This document shows positions 33,322 to 42,729 of a DNA stretch of 64,000 nt, piece by piece. This DNA is from Rhodococcus wratislaviensis (GTDB lineage Bacteria; Actinomycetota; Actinomycetes; Mycobacteriales; Mycobacteriaceae): the NCBI RefSeq assembly GCF_900455735.1, contig NZ_UAUI01000015.1, positions 1 to 64,000 of the forward strand, read 5' to 3'. Positions within the stretch are counted from its first letter, which is position 1. Each line of letters opens with the position of its first letter. The notes under the pieces are model-generated. The model did not search any database and had not been told where the DNA came from. It worked only from the letters and a program-made list of their open reading frames with translations. The position numbers were made by a program, and so were the translations under genes.

Positions 33322-33835
33322 GACAGCAGTGTAGGTCTCGTTGTCGCCTCCGCAGCGATCGGGACCGGAGGGAACCACACGCGGGGGCCCTGAACTGTCA
33401 TGTTCGATGTCGTTCCACGCGTCGGCACGAGCGGCCGTCGAAGACGGTCTCAAACGACAGGACCGACTGGGCTGCGCAACCGTTCGATGCCGAACCACTG
33501 GCTCCATGCCCAGTGACGAACTCGTTGCCTTCGACCTGGCAGAATTCGCCCTCATCGAAGTTCTTCTCTTCGGTGGCGTGACAGCATGTCGCGACCATGT
33601 TGATTCTGCCCCGACGATGAACGGTGAGCCCGAAGTCGGCAACGGTGCGGCGTATGTAGGGAACATGTATTCGAACTCGTATCCGATGTATCCCACGTGG
33701 CGCCTGCAAGACCCTGCGATTGCCTTCGGCACGCAGACTCCTGAGATATTTACTCGAACACCGACCCTGAGAACCAACCCACAGCGCTCCTCGCAAGCAA
33801 TACTGGGATGCCCGACATTTCAAGGAGACGTGAGT
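33322..33835. other. Spacer before the aldehyde dehydrogenase
   Basis: The dehydrogenase frame extends through this region without a convincing start. The reverse strand has an odd Glu/Phe-rich stretch (EEKNFDEGEFCQVEGNEFVT) around 33510-33580 that may be a remnant. No clear gene. Confidence 0.3.
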
Positions 33836-35179
33836 ATGAGCCTGTACGCAGTAGTGGACCCCGCCACCGGAAAGACGGTGCGCGAATACCCGACCGCGAC
33901 CGACGACCAGATGCAGGCGGCGTTGTCCGCGGCGGAGAAGGCGCACCGTGAGTGGTCGCGACACTCGACGGTGGTCGAGCGCGCCGGACTACTGAAGAAG
34001 GTCGCCGAGTTACACACCGAACGCCGCGACGAACTGGCCACGATCATCCAGCGGGAGATGGGCAAGCCCCTGGACCAGTCGTTGGGGGAAGTCGACTTCA
34101 GCGCTGCGATCTACCAGTACTACGCCGACAACGCCGAGAAGTTCCTGGCCGACGAGCCAATCGACCTGGTCGACGGCACGGGTACCGCGCTGATCCGCCG
34201 CAGCTCGATCGGTGCGCTGATCGGCATCATGCCGTGGAACTATCCCTACTACCAGGTCGCACGGTTCGCGGGTCCAAATCTGGCACTGGGCAACACCATT
34301 GTGCTCAAACACGCACCGCAGTGTCCGGAATCGGCGGCAGCGCTACACCAGATCTTCACCGACGCCGGATATCCGGAGGGCGCCTACGTCAACGTCTACG
34401 CCACCAACGACCAAATCGCCGACGCGATCGCCGACCCCCGGGTCCAAGGCGTGTCATTGACCGGATCCGAACGTGCAGGCGCAGCCGTCGCCGAGATCGC
34501 CGGCCGCAATCTCAAGAAGGTGGTACTGGAACTCGGCGGTTCCGATCCGTTCATCGTCCTCAGTACCGATGACCTCGACGCCACCGTACAAGCGGCAGTG
34601 GAAGGTCGTTTCGAGAACACGGGGCAGGCCTGCAACGCGGCGAAGCGATTCATCATCGCCGAGGACCTCTACGACGACTTCGTCGGCAGATTCACCACCG
34701 AGGTGCTCGCCACCGCAGACGAACTCGCACCGCTGTCGTCGGTCTCCGCCGCCGACCGGTTGTCCGATCAGGTCCAGCAGGCGATCGCCGAGGGCGCCAC
34801 ACTGGTGTCCGAGGGGGAACGGAAGGGCGCCTTCTTCCCGCCGGCCGTGCTGACGAACGTGTCACGGGATTCACGAACCTACCGGGAGGAACTGTTCGGG
34901 CCGGTAGCGACTGTCTACAAGGTGCGCTCCGAGGAAGAGGCTGTCGAGCTGGCCAACGACACCCCGTTCGGTCTCGGCTCCTACGTCTTCACCACCGACC
35001 CCGATCAGGCCTACCGCGTCGCCGACTCACTGGAGGCCGGCATGGTATTCGTCAATGCCGTTGGCGCCGAAGGAGTTGAACTGCCGTTCGGCGGCGTCAA
35101 ACGCTCCGGTTTCGGTCGCGAACTCGGCAAATACGGGATCGACGAGTTCGTGAACAAGAAACTCATCCGCGTCAGCTGA
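33836..35179 (+). CDS. Succinate-semialdehyde-type dehydrogenase
   Basis: A 447-residue ALDH-superfamily enzyme. Motifs: IGALIGIMPWNYPYYQVARF (about 120-139), KKVVLELGGSDPFIVL with the general-base Glu, NTGQACNAAKRF with the catalytic Cys (about 264), and NAVGAEGVELPFGGVKRSG at the end. The length and the FxNxGQxCNAxKR pattern fit the GabD2/NAD(P) succinate-semialdehyde group, which also takes other small aldehydes. The ATG at 33836 follows CAAGGAGACG. It stands alone and is followed by a strong terminator; pathway unknown. Confidence 0.88.
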   Translation: MSLYAVVDPATGKTVREYPTATDDQMQAALSAAEKAHREWSRHSTVVERAGLLKKVAELHTERRDELATIIQREMGKPLDQSLGEVDFSAAIYQYYADNAEKFLADEPIDLVDGTGTALIRRSSIGALIGIMPWNYPYYQVARFAGPNLALGNTIVLKHAPQCPESAAALHQIFTDAGYPEGAYVNVYATNDQIADAIADPRVQGVSLTGSERAGAAVAEIAGRNLKKVVLELGGSDPFIVLSTDDLDATVQAAVEGRFENTGQACNAAKRFIIAEDLYDDFVGRFTTEVLATADELAPLSSVSAADRLSDQVQQAIAEGATLVSEGERKGAFFPPAVLTNVSRDSRTYREELFGPVATVYKVRSEEEAVELANDTPFGLGSYVFTTDPDQAYRVADSLEAGMVFVNAVGAEGVELPFGGVKRSGFGRELGKYGIDEFVNKKLIRVS

Positions 35180-35213
35180 ACCAGCGATTCCTGTATTACA
35201 GCACCAGCGGTGC

Positions 35214-35246
35214 CTGCGGGTTCTCTCGGTGCGAGAGAACCCGCAG
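35214..35246 (+). terminator. Terminator hairpin with 14-bp perfect stem
   Basis: CTGCGGGTTCTCTC (35214-35227) pairs with GAGAGAACCCGCAG (35233-35246) around a five-base loop, 35 bases after the dehydrogenase stop. Confidence 0.85.
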
Positions 35247-35557
35247 CCGATGGATCCCTGTGCTCGCTGGTCAGAGTTCGGACTGCAGCCAGCGATGAAC
35301 TATCGCAGACTTCTCTCTGTTCTGCAGACACCCGCGCCCACGCTTGGAGCCATCGAACGGGCACCGCATCATCCTACTGTGCCAGCACAATCGTCCCCCT
35401 CCCTCGTTCTGGGCAGCGTCGCCGCCGGACAGGCGGAATTACGGCGACCCAGGGAAGCGGCACGCCCGGGATCGGAAATTCATACTGGCCACGGAGCCTG
35501 ACCCCGAAGACGAAAACCTACCTAACCCGTTCGACTGCAAGCCTTTTCACACGACCT
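35247..35557. other. Spacer between convergent genes
   Basis: I see no gene or repeat in this stretch between the terminator and the end of the leftward beta-lactamase-like gene. Confidence 0.4.
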
Positions 35558-36682
35558 CTACGACGGAGGCGCCGGCCAGGGATGGTCGGGGCTGATGATC
35601 TTCACGATCTCACTGAAGAAGTTCCACACGCCCAGCGGGTCGGCGTTCGTATTGACCAGCATCACCACCGTCTTGCCCTCGGAAGGAAGGTAATAGGCGT
35701 AGGTCTGGTAGCCCGCGATATTTCCGTTGTGGCCGATCCAGCCGTTCTGGTACTCGACTCCAAGTCCGTACAGCGAACCCGTACCTTCCGACGGCGCCGG
35801 CTGAAACTGCTCCCGTTCGCGCTGAGTAGCCGGCGAGAGCAACGTTCCAGTCGCCAAGTCGCGCACCCACACACTCAGGTCGTCGAGCGTGGAAATCATG
35901 TTTCCCGCACCGAATCCCCACGACGGGTTCCAGTCGGTCGCGTCCACCGTCTCGCCGTCAGTTGTTTTCGTGTATCCGTGTGCGTGCGGTGACGGAAGGG
36001 CCGCATCGGTCGGGACCGAGGTGTGGCCGAGATTCTCGGGTCGCGTGATGGACTCGTCGATGTATTCGTTCAGCGGCTGGCCGGAGACCTTTTCGACCAC
36101 GAGGCCCAGGAGCGCGGTATTGGTGTTGGAGTAGTCGAACTCGGTGCCCGGTGCGAACAGCGGTGGACGGCTGAAACTGATCTCGAGCAGTTCCTGGGGC
36201 GTCCATTGGCGCTGCGGCTGACTCGGGAGCGCCGGGATCACCACCTCCGAGTAGTCGGGAAGCCCACTGCGCATGGCCGCCAACTGGCGGATGGTGATCA
36301 AGTCCCCGTTGGGGACGTCGGGCACGTACCTGTCGATCGGATCGTCGAGGCCGACCTTTCCCTGATCGACCAGTTGCAGCACGGCGGTGGTCGTGAAGGT
36401 CTTGGTCAAGCTGCCGATGCGCATGAACAGGTCGGGCGACATGGGGTCGCCGGTGGCCGTGTCGCCCACCCCGAACGCCTGGACGTAGGGCTCGGCGCCG
36501 TCCTGCCAGACACCGACGATGGCCCCAGGTATCGAGGCGTGCTCCATCGCCGGCGGAATCGTTTCGGTGAGCTGCGTGTCGGGCACGGCTGGTTGAACCG
36601 CCGACTCACCGCATCCCACCAGTCCCGTCATCGAGATCGCCACGACGGCGACGATTCGCCGCCCCCGCAATGTCTGTGCCAC
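35558..36682 (-). CDS. Beta-lactamase-like serine hydrolase, lipoprotein
   Basis: About 374 residues. The N-terminus is a lipoprotein signal (RRIVAVVAISMTGLVGCGES, lipidation at the Cys). The active-site motifs of the class C beta-lactamase / D-Ala-D-Ala carboxypeptidase fold follow: RIGSLTKTFTTTA (Ser-x-x-Lys), DYSNTNTALLG (Tyr-x-Asn) and IGHNGNIAGYQ (His-x-Gly). I used the GTG at 36682, which has GGGGAG close upstream. Likely anchored on the outer side of the membrane and acting on a peptide or ester; it may not confer drug resistance. Confidence 0.87.
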   Translation of the reverse strand: MAQTLRGRRIVAVVAISMTGLVGCGESAVQPAVPDTQLTETIPPAMEHASIPGAIVGVWQDGAEPYVQAFGVGDTATGDPMSPDLFMRIGSLTKTFTTTAVLQLVDQGKVGLDDPIDRYVPDVPNGDLITIRQLAAMRSGLPDYSEVVIPALPSQPQRQWTPQELLEISFSRPPLFAPGTEFDYSNTNTALLGLVVEKVSGQPLNEYIDESITRPENLGHTSVPTDAALPSPHAHGYTKTTDGETVDATDWNPSWGFGAGNMISTLDDLSVWVRDLATGTLLSPATQREREQFQPAPSEGTGSLYGLGVEYQNGWIGHNGNIAGYQTYAYYLPSEGKTVVMLVNTNADPLGVWNFFSEIVKIISPDHPWPAPPS

Positions 36683-36916
36683 CCCGCTCCCCAATCCATG
36701 CCTGCAACATCGATCTGTCCAAAGCTTGCCTTATCGGCTCCGACTTGGATCGGTTTTCGGGCGCCTCGTTCGTCGCGAAGCCTGCGGCCGACTCCACCGG
36801 CATCAGCGACAGGACACTGCACGGGGGTTGGTCACCACCAGGTCAGCCGGACGGACCTAGCGATTTGAGGCAAACGCCCCATGCGACCCCGGAACCGGCC
36901 GACCGATGATCAGAGC

Positions 36917-38644
36917 ATGACAAAGAGAGTTCAGGAATCACCGAGATCACCGGACATGACCGAATCGACATTCGAACCACCGGCCGTCGGGCGGGTCGAT
37001 GCGGTCGACGTGAGCCGGCACGTCGGGGCGCGTCAGATCCTCCAGGAGCTGTCGCTGTCGGTCGAACCCGGCGAGTTGGTCGCCATTGCCGGCGGCAGTG
37101 GAGCGGGAAAGAGCACATTGCTGGAGATCCTCGCAGGACTGCAACCACCGTCGGCCGGGGTGGTCCGGCACGACGGCGTCGTTCGCGGTGCCCGAGTCAG
37201 CGCCGATTCCCGGATCGGCTACGTGCCCCAGGACGACATCATCCACCTCGAGATGCCCCTGCGCCGCACACTGCGCTACGCGGCGCGACTACGGCTGCCC
37301 GCGGGCACATCGGCAGCCGAAGCGAACCGGATAGTCGAGGAGACCATGCAGGACCTCGACCTGGCTGATCGGGCGGAGGTGCCGGTCCGTGCGCTGTCCG
37401 GCGGCCAGCGCAAGCGGGCCAGTATCGCCGTGGAGCTGCTGACCCGGCCACACCTGTTCTTCCTCGACGAACCGACCTCCGGGCTCGACCCCTCGACCGC
37501 AGCCGACGTGATGCGCCTGCTGCGCCGACTCAGCCGGCGCGGGGTGACAGTCGTCCTCACGACGCATGAACCGGCCGGCATCGACCGATGTGACCGGGCG
37601 GTATTCCTGGCCCGCGACGGCCACCTGGCCTTCACCGGCAGCCCTACCGAGGCTCGGCGCTACTTCGATGTGGAGGATCTCGCCGAGGTGTACGACCGGC
37701 TGGCTCGTGAGCACACCCCTCAGATCTGGGCCGAGCGATTCGCGGGCATCGGTGGAAAGTCGGAACCCCGGCCCGACCCGGCTCAACCGCCCATCCCGGC
37801 CACCCGTTCCGACGTCGACCGCACAGGCGCGGTGCGGCAATGGTGGCTACTCACGCGACGCAATGTTGACGTCCTTCTTCGCAACCGGCTGACCCTCGCG
37901 GTCCTGCTCGGCTCACCGGTGCTGGTCACGGCGATGATGGCGACGCTGTTCCAGCGCGGCGCGTTCGATCCGCGTAGCGCAGCCGACCTCGGCCCGGCCC
38001 AGATCGTGTTCTGGATCGCATTCGCAGGCTTCTTCTTCGGCCTTACGTACGGCCTCCTCCAGATCGTCGGGGAGATGGCCGTCTTCCGGCAGGAGCGCCT
38101 GGCCGGGCTGAGCGTCGGCGCCTACGTGGCATCCAAGGTGACAGCCCTGCTTCCGGTGCTGGCTGGAGTGAGCGCGCTGCTGCTCGGTGTGCTGCGGGCG
38201 CTCGGTCGGCTCCCCGCCGTCGGATGGGACGTGTCCGCCTTCCTGTTCGTGACGATCGTCATCGAGGCGATCTCGGCACTGGCCCTTGGCTTGCTCGCCT
38301 CGGCCGCGGTCTCCAACGCCGCGCAGGCCGCCCTCGCCCTGCCGATGCTCTGCTTCCCTCAGGTTCTGTTCGGTGGAGCCATCGTCCCGGTTGACGAGAT
38401 GGCCCTCCCGGGACGCCTGATGAGCCTCGGCCTGTCCAACCGCCACGCATTCGAAGCCTTGGGTCGCGACCTGGATCTCGACCGGTACAGCACCACCCTC
38501 CCGGCCATGGCCGCCTACGGCGACACCTTCCGCGGAGGCACCGGCGCCAGTCTCATCGCGCTCGCCTCATTTGCGGTCGCTCTCATGCTGGCCACCGTGT
38601 GGGTACTGGACCGGCGGTCGCGGCCCGGCGCATCCCGTCGATGA
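36917..38644 (+). CDS. ABCG-type ABC transporter (ATPase fused to permease)
   Basis: A 575-residue half transporter, ATPase first. Walker A GGSGAGKST (about 56-64), Q-loop IGYVPQDD, signature LSGGQRKRAS, Walker B LFFLDEPTSGLDP and H-loop TTHEP are all present. From about 300, six hydrophobic helices form an ABC-2 type permease (FWIAFAGFFFGLTYGLLQIV; VLAGVSALLLGVLRALG). The order ATPase-permease is that of ABCG proteins, usually exporters of lipids or drugs, working as dimers. The ATG at 36917 was used; a second ATG at 36956 is possible. Confidence 0.88.
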   Translation: MTKRVQESPRSPDMTESTFEPPAVGRVDAVDVSRHVGARQILQELSLSVEPGELVAIAGGSGAGKSTLLEILAGLQPPSAGVVRHDGVVRGARVSADSRIGYVPQDDIIHLEMPLRRTLRYAARLRLPAGTSAAEANRIVEETMQDLDLADRAEVPVRALSGGQRKRASIAVELLTRPHLFFLDEPTSGLDPSTAADVMRLLRRLSRRGVTVVLTTHEPAGIDRCDRAVFLARDGHLAFTGSPTEARRYFDVEDLAEVYDRLAREHTPQIWAERFAGIGGKSEPRPDPAQPPIPATRSDVDRTGAVRQWWLLTRRNVDVLLRNRLTLAVLLGSPVLVTAMMATLFQRGAFDPRSAADLGPAQIVFWIAFAGFFFGLTYGLLQIVGEMAVFRQERLAGLSVGAYVASKVTALLPVLAGVSALLLGVLRALGRLPAVGWDVSAFLFVTIVIEAISALALGLLASAAVSNAAQAALALPMLCFPQVLFGGAIVPVDEMALPGRLMSLGLSNRHAFEALGRDLDLDRYSTTLPAMAAYGDTFRGGTGASLIALASFAVALMLATVWVLDRRSRPGASRR

Positions 38645-38682
38645 CGGCCCCGCACAGCCGGTCCCGCCACACGGCGGATGCC

Positions 38683-40275
38683 TCACTTCCCCACAACCGC
38701 ACTGACGGGGAAGCCCACCAGGCCCCGATCGATCGCGGCGAGACTGGCCTGCGTGCGGTTGTTCACCCCGAGCTTGGCGTAGACACGTTCGACGTGGTTG
38801 CGTGCCGTCTTCTCGGCGATGAACAGTTCGGCGGCGATCTCTCGGTTCGACCGGCCCTGCGCGACGAGTCGCAGGATCTCGACCTCGCGGTCGGTCAACC
38901 CGGCCGGCCAGGGCGTCCGCCGCGACACCCGCTGCCCGGCCGCCGCCAGCACGGCCGCCACCGACTCGGCGTCGAGGCGTCCGGCACGCGCCTCCACTTG
39001 CAACCGATCGGCAGCGCCGCGACGATCGAGCGCCGGCCGTTGCGGACGCGGCTCGAGCAGTCGCTGATACGCCTCCGCCGTGGCCAGCAGCCGGTCCTTC
39101 GCGGTCAACTCCGCGCCCGTGATGCCCCGGGGAAAGCCGGACCCGTCGATACGTTCCCGGTGCTTCATCGCCACGGATACCACCGACTCCAAGCCGTTGA
39201 CTCGGTTCAGTATCCGGCCGGTCAGATCCGGATACATCCGTACCCGTTCCCATTCGGCCGTCGTGAGCGGCCCCTTCTTTTCCCAGATCTGGTTGGACAC
39301 CCCCATTTTGCCGAGGCTGTGCACGAGGCCGGCACGGTAGAGCTGCGTGATGTCCGACGGCGACATGCCCAGGTGTCGGGCCGCCCCGCCTACCAGATTC
39401 GCGACGCCACGCGAATGCCCCAGGGTGAACGGAGATTTGAGATCGACGAAATCGGCCATGGCCCCGAGTAACTCGTCGCTTTCGTCCGCCATGAGGGTTC
39501 GGTCACGATCCGGCGCCTGGGCCAACGCCGCGATCCACACGTCTGTGTCCAGCAGCCCGTCCACGATCGCCGCCGCGTCACGTTCGAACACGTCCGCGAC
39601 GGCCGGGCTGAACTGACTGCCGCGCCGGGAACGGAGAACGTCCTTCGCGTGCTCGAGCCCACCCGTCCGCAGGTGCACCTCGACGACGTCAGCCACGTGA
39701 GCGATGTGGATCTCGACCGGGATACCCTCTCCGCGACAGCCGTTGGGCAACCCGCGGCCGTCCCAGCGCTCGAAGGCGTAGGCCAGCGCCTTTCCGACCT
39801 GACCGTCCAAGCCCATCCGATCGGAAAGAACCCCCGCAGAACTGCAATGCGAATGGATCAGCGTGGCGACCTGGCCGCGAGCCGCGACCAGAAAGACAGC
39901 GGCACGGATGCCGCGTTCCCAGCCCGGCGATCCACGTCCCACATGACTCATCATCAGCCGCAGAAACGGCAGACCGGTCATGTCCACCGCGTAGGTGTCG
40001 GCTCGGAAGGCAATGTCGTCGCCGAAGAGCGCCGAGAGTTCGTGGGAGTCGGCGTGACAGCCGATCCACCCGACCAGATTGGCGTAGTACACGGTCGCTC
40101 GCTGTCGGGGGTCGAGTCCCATCCGCTCGGCGATTCGTGTCGCGATCAGGGACGACCGAAGCATGTGTTCCATCGGTTGACCCAGACCGAGGTCGATCGC
40201 CAGCGATACCGCGGCCAGCAGTTCGGCTCTGCTCAGACCTTTTCCCGAGCCGGGCAGCGTCCCGTGCGGGTGCAT
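38683..40275 (-). CDS. HD-GYP-like protein with C-terminal LuxR DNA-binding domain
   Basis: A 530-residue protein. It has two HD-GYP-like modules: one around FERWDGRGLPNGCRGEGIPV (about 160-180) and one with HSRGVANLVGGAARHLG, LYRAGLVHSLGKMGVSNQIW and HRERIDGSGFPRG (about 290-390). The diagnostic HD pair reads HS (VHSLGK) and GYP reads GFP. The last 60 residues are a LuxR HTH (GLTDREVEILRLVAQGRSNR, EIAAELFIAEKTARNHVERV). A DNA-binding protein sensing a nucleotide or other ligand fits better than an active c-di-GMP hydrolase. The ATG at 40275 follows GGGGAG. Confidence 0.85.
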   Translation of the reverse strand: MHPHGTLPGSGKGLSRAELLAAVSLAIDLGLGQPMEHMLRSSLIATRIAERMGLDPRQRATVYYANLVGWIGCHADSHELSALFGDDIAFRADTYAVDMTGLPFLRLMMSHVGRGSPGWERGIRAAVFLVAARGQVATLIHSHCSSAGVLSDRMGLDGQVGKALAYAFERWDGRGLPNGCRGEGIPVEIHIAHVADVVEVHLRTGGLEHAKDVLRSRRGSQFSPAVADVFERDAAAIVDGLLDTDVWIAALAQAPDRDRTLMADESDELLGAMADFVDLKSPFTLGHSRGVANLVGGAARHLGMSPSDITQLYRAGLVHSLGKMGVSNQIWEKKGPLTTAEWERVRMYPDLTGRILNRVNGLESVVSVAMKHRERIDGSGFPRGITGAELTAKDRLLATAEAYQRLLEPRPQRPALDRRGAADRLQVEARAGRLDAESVAAVLAAAGQRVSRRTPWPAGLTDREVEILRLVAQGRSNREIAAELFIAEKTARNHVERVYAKLGVNNRTQASLAAIDRGLVGFPVSAVVGK

Positions 40276-40615
40276 CTCCCCATTGTCCACCTGAACACGG
40301 ACGTGTCGGCGCGAAAGACGTGCCACCGCCCCTGAGCCCCGCGCGCACATCGGTGGTTGTGCACACGCAACCCGAAAAGACAGGTACCCACACACGCCGA
40401 ACGGCCGGTGTGAAAGCTCGCAGGTCAACCCACAATTGTGACCACCCGATACGCCGAACCACAGCAAGGAGGCCGCCGGACACAGCTTCCGACCCACAAC
40501 TTCACTCGCAGACACGCAGGCAGCACACCCCGCGCAGACAGGCAACATGCGCCCCCTTATGAGGGATCAGTGCTGCACCCCGAGGACGCATCGCCGACCG
40601 GTGCGTGTCGGGGGA
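40276..40615. other. Divergent spacer, left part
   Basis: No gene. Open frames continuing into the reductase gene lack a start. The promoter of the HD-GYP gene must lie at the left end. Confidence 0.4.
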
Positions 40616-40654
40616 TGGCCCGCCCGTGCGAAGCACCCTCGCACGGGCGGGCCA
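40616..40654. repeat. Strong hairpin in a divergent promoter region
   Basis: A perfect 16-bp inverted repeat, TGGCCCGCCCGTGCGA (40616-40631) with its complement at 40639-40654 and a seven-base loop. Both neighbours are transcribed away from it, so it cannot be an ordinary terminator for either. It could be a leader attenuator for the reductase gene starting at 40735 or a regulatory palindrome. Confidence 0.8.
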
Positions 40655-40734
40655 CTCCGCCGGCGTGGCCCGAGTACCACGATGTTGCCCGATTCAGCCA
40701 CTGTCCACCTCCACACTCGGTAGGGTCCGATTCC

Positions 40735-41820
40735 ATGGCTGACCAGCGGAAGATCCGGACCGTGGTGTGGGGCACCGGGAATGTGGGGCGGGCCGCGATC
40801 CGCGCGATCGATGCACACCCCGCCCTAGAGCTGACGGCGGTGGTCGTGGCGAACCCGGAGAAGGTCGGACGCGATGCCGGCGACCTCGCCCGCTCGGGCC
40901 ACGCACTGGGAGTGACAGCAACCGACGACGCCGATGCCGTGCTCGCGACGTCCCCCGACGCCGTCGTCTACGCCGCGTCGGGCGAGATTCGCCCGGACGA
41001 TGCGGCAGCGGACATCATCCGCGCGCTCTCCGCGGGGGCCGTCGTCGTGACTCCGTCGATCTACGCGCTCTACGACCAGCGCAACGCGCCGGCCGAGTTG
41101 CGCGACCCGATCGAGACGGCCGCGAAGTCCGGCGGCGGCGCCCTGTTCGTGTCGGGCGTCGATCCGGGATGGGGGAACGACATCCTGCCGATCCTGATGA
41201 CGGGTCTGGCCGGCACGATCGATCAGATCCGTTGCCAGGAGATCTTCGACTACACCACGTACGACCAGCACGATTCCGTGCGGTACCTCGTCGGCATGGG
41301 CCAGCCGATGGACTACGAACCGCCGATGGTGGCGGCGACGGTGCCGACGATGGTGTGGGGTGGCCAGGTTCGGCTCATCGCCCGCGCCCTCGGGGTGGAG
41401 CTCGACGGGATCCGTGAGACGCTGCTGCGCCGGCCGCTGGACGAGACGATCACCACCGAACTGATGGGCGAGTTCGAGGCCGGTACCCAGGGGGCGCTGC
41501 GTTTCGAAGTCCAGGGCATCGTGGGCGGCGAGCCCCTGATCGTCATCGAGCACGTCACGCGGATCCACCCGTCGTGCGCCCCGGACTGGCCCGTGCCGCC
41601 GGACGGCGGGGACGGCGCGCACAAGGTGATCATCGAAGGCAGGCCGCGCATCGAGGTGAACGTGGAGGCCACCGACGAGGGCGGCAACCGAGCGGCCGGC
41701 GGCAATGCCACCGCGGTGGGGCGCCTGGTCAACGCGATCCCGTGGCTGCGGACGGCCGCGCCGGGGCTCTACGACGCCCTGGACGTCCCGCTCACCCCCG
41801 GTCACGGCAAGCTCGCCTGA
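40735..41820 (+). CDS. NAD(P)-dependent reductase (dihydrodipicolinate-reductase/diaminopimelate-dehydrogenase-like)
   Basis: A 361-residue protein with a Rossmann start TVVWGTGNVGRAAIRAI (about 8-24), followed by LTAVVVANPEKVGRDAGDL and DAVVYAASGE. The C-terminal part contains FVSGVDPGWGNDILPILMTG and IVGGEPLIVIEHVTRIHP. These are features of the amine-dehydrogenase/dihydrodipicolinate-reductase-like family common in mycobacteria and rhodococci. Substrate unknown. The ATG at 40735 (MADQRKIR) is the best start. A large hairpin lies about 80 bases upstream. Confidence 0.82.
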   Translation: MADQRKIRTVVWGTGNVGRAAIRAIDAHPALELTAVVVANPEKVGRDAGDLARSGHALGVTATDDADAVLATSPDAVVYAASGEIRPDDAAADIIRALSAGAVVVTPSIYALYDQRNAPAELRDPIETAAKSGGGALFVSGVDPGWGNDILPILMTGLAGTIDQIRCQEIFDYTTYDQHDSVRYLVGMGQPMDYEPPMVAATVPTMVWGGQVRLIARALGVELDGIRETLLRRPLDETITTELMGEFEAGTQGALRFEVQGIVGGEPLIVIEHVTRIHPSCAPDWPVPPDGGDGAHKVIIEGRPRIEVNVEATDEGGNRAAGGNATAVGRLVNAIPWLRTAAPGLYDALDVPLTPGHGKLA

Positions 41821-41884
41821 CACCACCCGCCAGGGCCACACTTAGCCCTTGCGCTAACCATTGTTGCAGTGGATACTTTTCCTT

Positions 41885-42241
41885 ATGGCTCAGTATCCGG
41901 AGCGGCTGAACGGCATCTTCCAAGCGCTCGCCGACCCCACGCGGCGGGCCGTGCTGGGCCGTCTGAGCCGGGGTCCGGCGACGGTCAGCGAACTGGCGAA
42001 ACCGTTCGACATGGCCCTGCCCTCCTTCATGAAGCACATCCACTTCCTCGAGGACAGCGGATGGATCCGGACACACAAGGAGGGCCGCGTACGGACGTGC
42101 GCGATCGAGAAGGCGCCCTTCACGGCCGTCGAGTCGTGGCTCGCGGAGCAACAGGAACTGTGGGAGAGCCGCACCGACAGACTCGAACAATTCGTCACCG
42201 AACACACGGTCACGACACACGCAAAGGACACACCGCAATGA
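41885..42241 (+). CDS. ArsR-family winged-helix regulator
   Basis: A 118-residue ArsR/SmtB-type regulator: IFQALADPTRRAVLGRLSRG, ATVSELAKPFDMALPSFMKH and IHFLEDSGWIRTHKEGRVRT. No metal-binding CxC motif is seen, so it belongs to the group usually found in front of SRPBCC genes. The ATG at 41885 was chosen. Its TGA overlaps the ATG of the SRPBCC gene, so both are made together; the partner may be part of the signal or of the response. Confidence 0.9.
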   Translation: MAQYPERLNGIFQALADPTRRAVLGRLSRGPATVSELAKPFDMALPSFMKHIHFLEDSGWIRTHKEGRVRTCAIEKAPFTAVESWLAEQQELWESRTDRLEQFVTEHTVTTHAKDTPQ

Positions 42242-42714
42242 CCGACACTGCGAGACCCGATCTCGACCTCACGATTTCGCGCATCATCCGGGCACCCCGT
42301 CCGGTCGTGTGGCGCGCCTGGACCGACCCCGCCAGCTTCGAGCAATGGTGGGTCCCCGCGCCGTCCCGGTGCCGGGTCGTCGACATGGAACTACGCCCGG
42401 GTGGGGCGTTCACCACCCAGATCAGCGAGGGCGGTGGCGAATTCGTGCCACACATCAGTGGCTGCTTCCTCGCCGTCGACGAACTCGAGCGCATCGTGTT
42501 CACCAACTCGCTGGTCGGTGGCTGGCGACCCGCCGAGCAGCCGTTCATGACCGCGATCATCACGTTGAACGACCATCCGACGGGCACGGAGTACGTCGCC
42601 CACGTGATGCACAAGAACAACGCCGACCGCAACACCCACGAAGAAATGGGCTTCTATGACGGCTGGGGCACCGTCACGGAGCAGCTCGCCGAACTGGCTG
42701 AGCGACAGGCATAA
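42238..42714 (+). CDS. SRPBCC-family (AHSA1-like) protein
   Basis: A 158-residue protein of the AHSA1/START-like group: LTISRIIRAPRPVVWRAWTD, PASFEQWWVPAP, ELRPGGAFTTQISEG, then EYVAHVMHKNNADRNTHEEM and a C-terminal GWGTVTEQLAELA helix. The fold binds a small ligand in a closed cavity. The ATG overlaps the ArsR stop by four bases. The ArsR-AHSA1-DHFR-like trio is common in actinobacteria, but no pathway is established. Confidence 0.9.
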   Translation: MTDTARPDLDLTISRIIRAPRPVVWRAWTDPASFEQWWVPAPSRCRVVDMELRPGGAFTTQISEGGGEFVPHISGCFLAVDELERIVFTNSLVGGWRPAEQPFMTAIITLNDHPTGTEYVAHVMHKNNADRNTHEEMGFYDGWGTVTEQLAELAERQA

Positions 42715-42729
42715 CGGAGGAGACCGGAC

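Noticed and set aside
33341..33835. N-terminal extension of the succinate-semialdehyde-type dehydrogenase
   Set aside because: The family starts right at the ATG at 33836, which has its own ribosome site.
38683..40548. Longer N-terminus for the HD-GYP-LuxR protein
   Set aside because: The frame stays open to 40548 but the extra part is Cys/Ser/Val-rich without domain similarity, and a good ribosome site precedes the ATG at 40275.
40438..40734. Upstream extension of the reductase gene
   Set aside because: It would run through the 40616-40654 hairpin and has shadow composition; the Rossmann start is complete from 40735.
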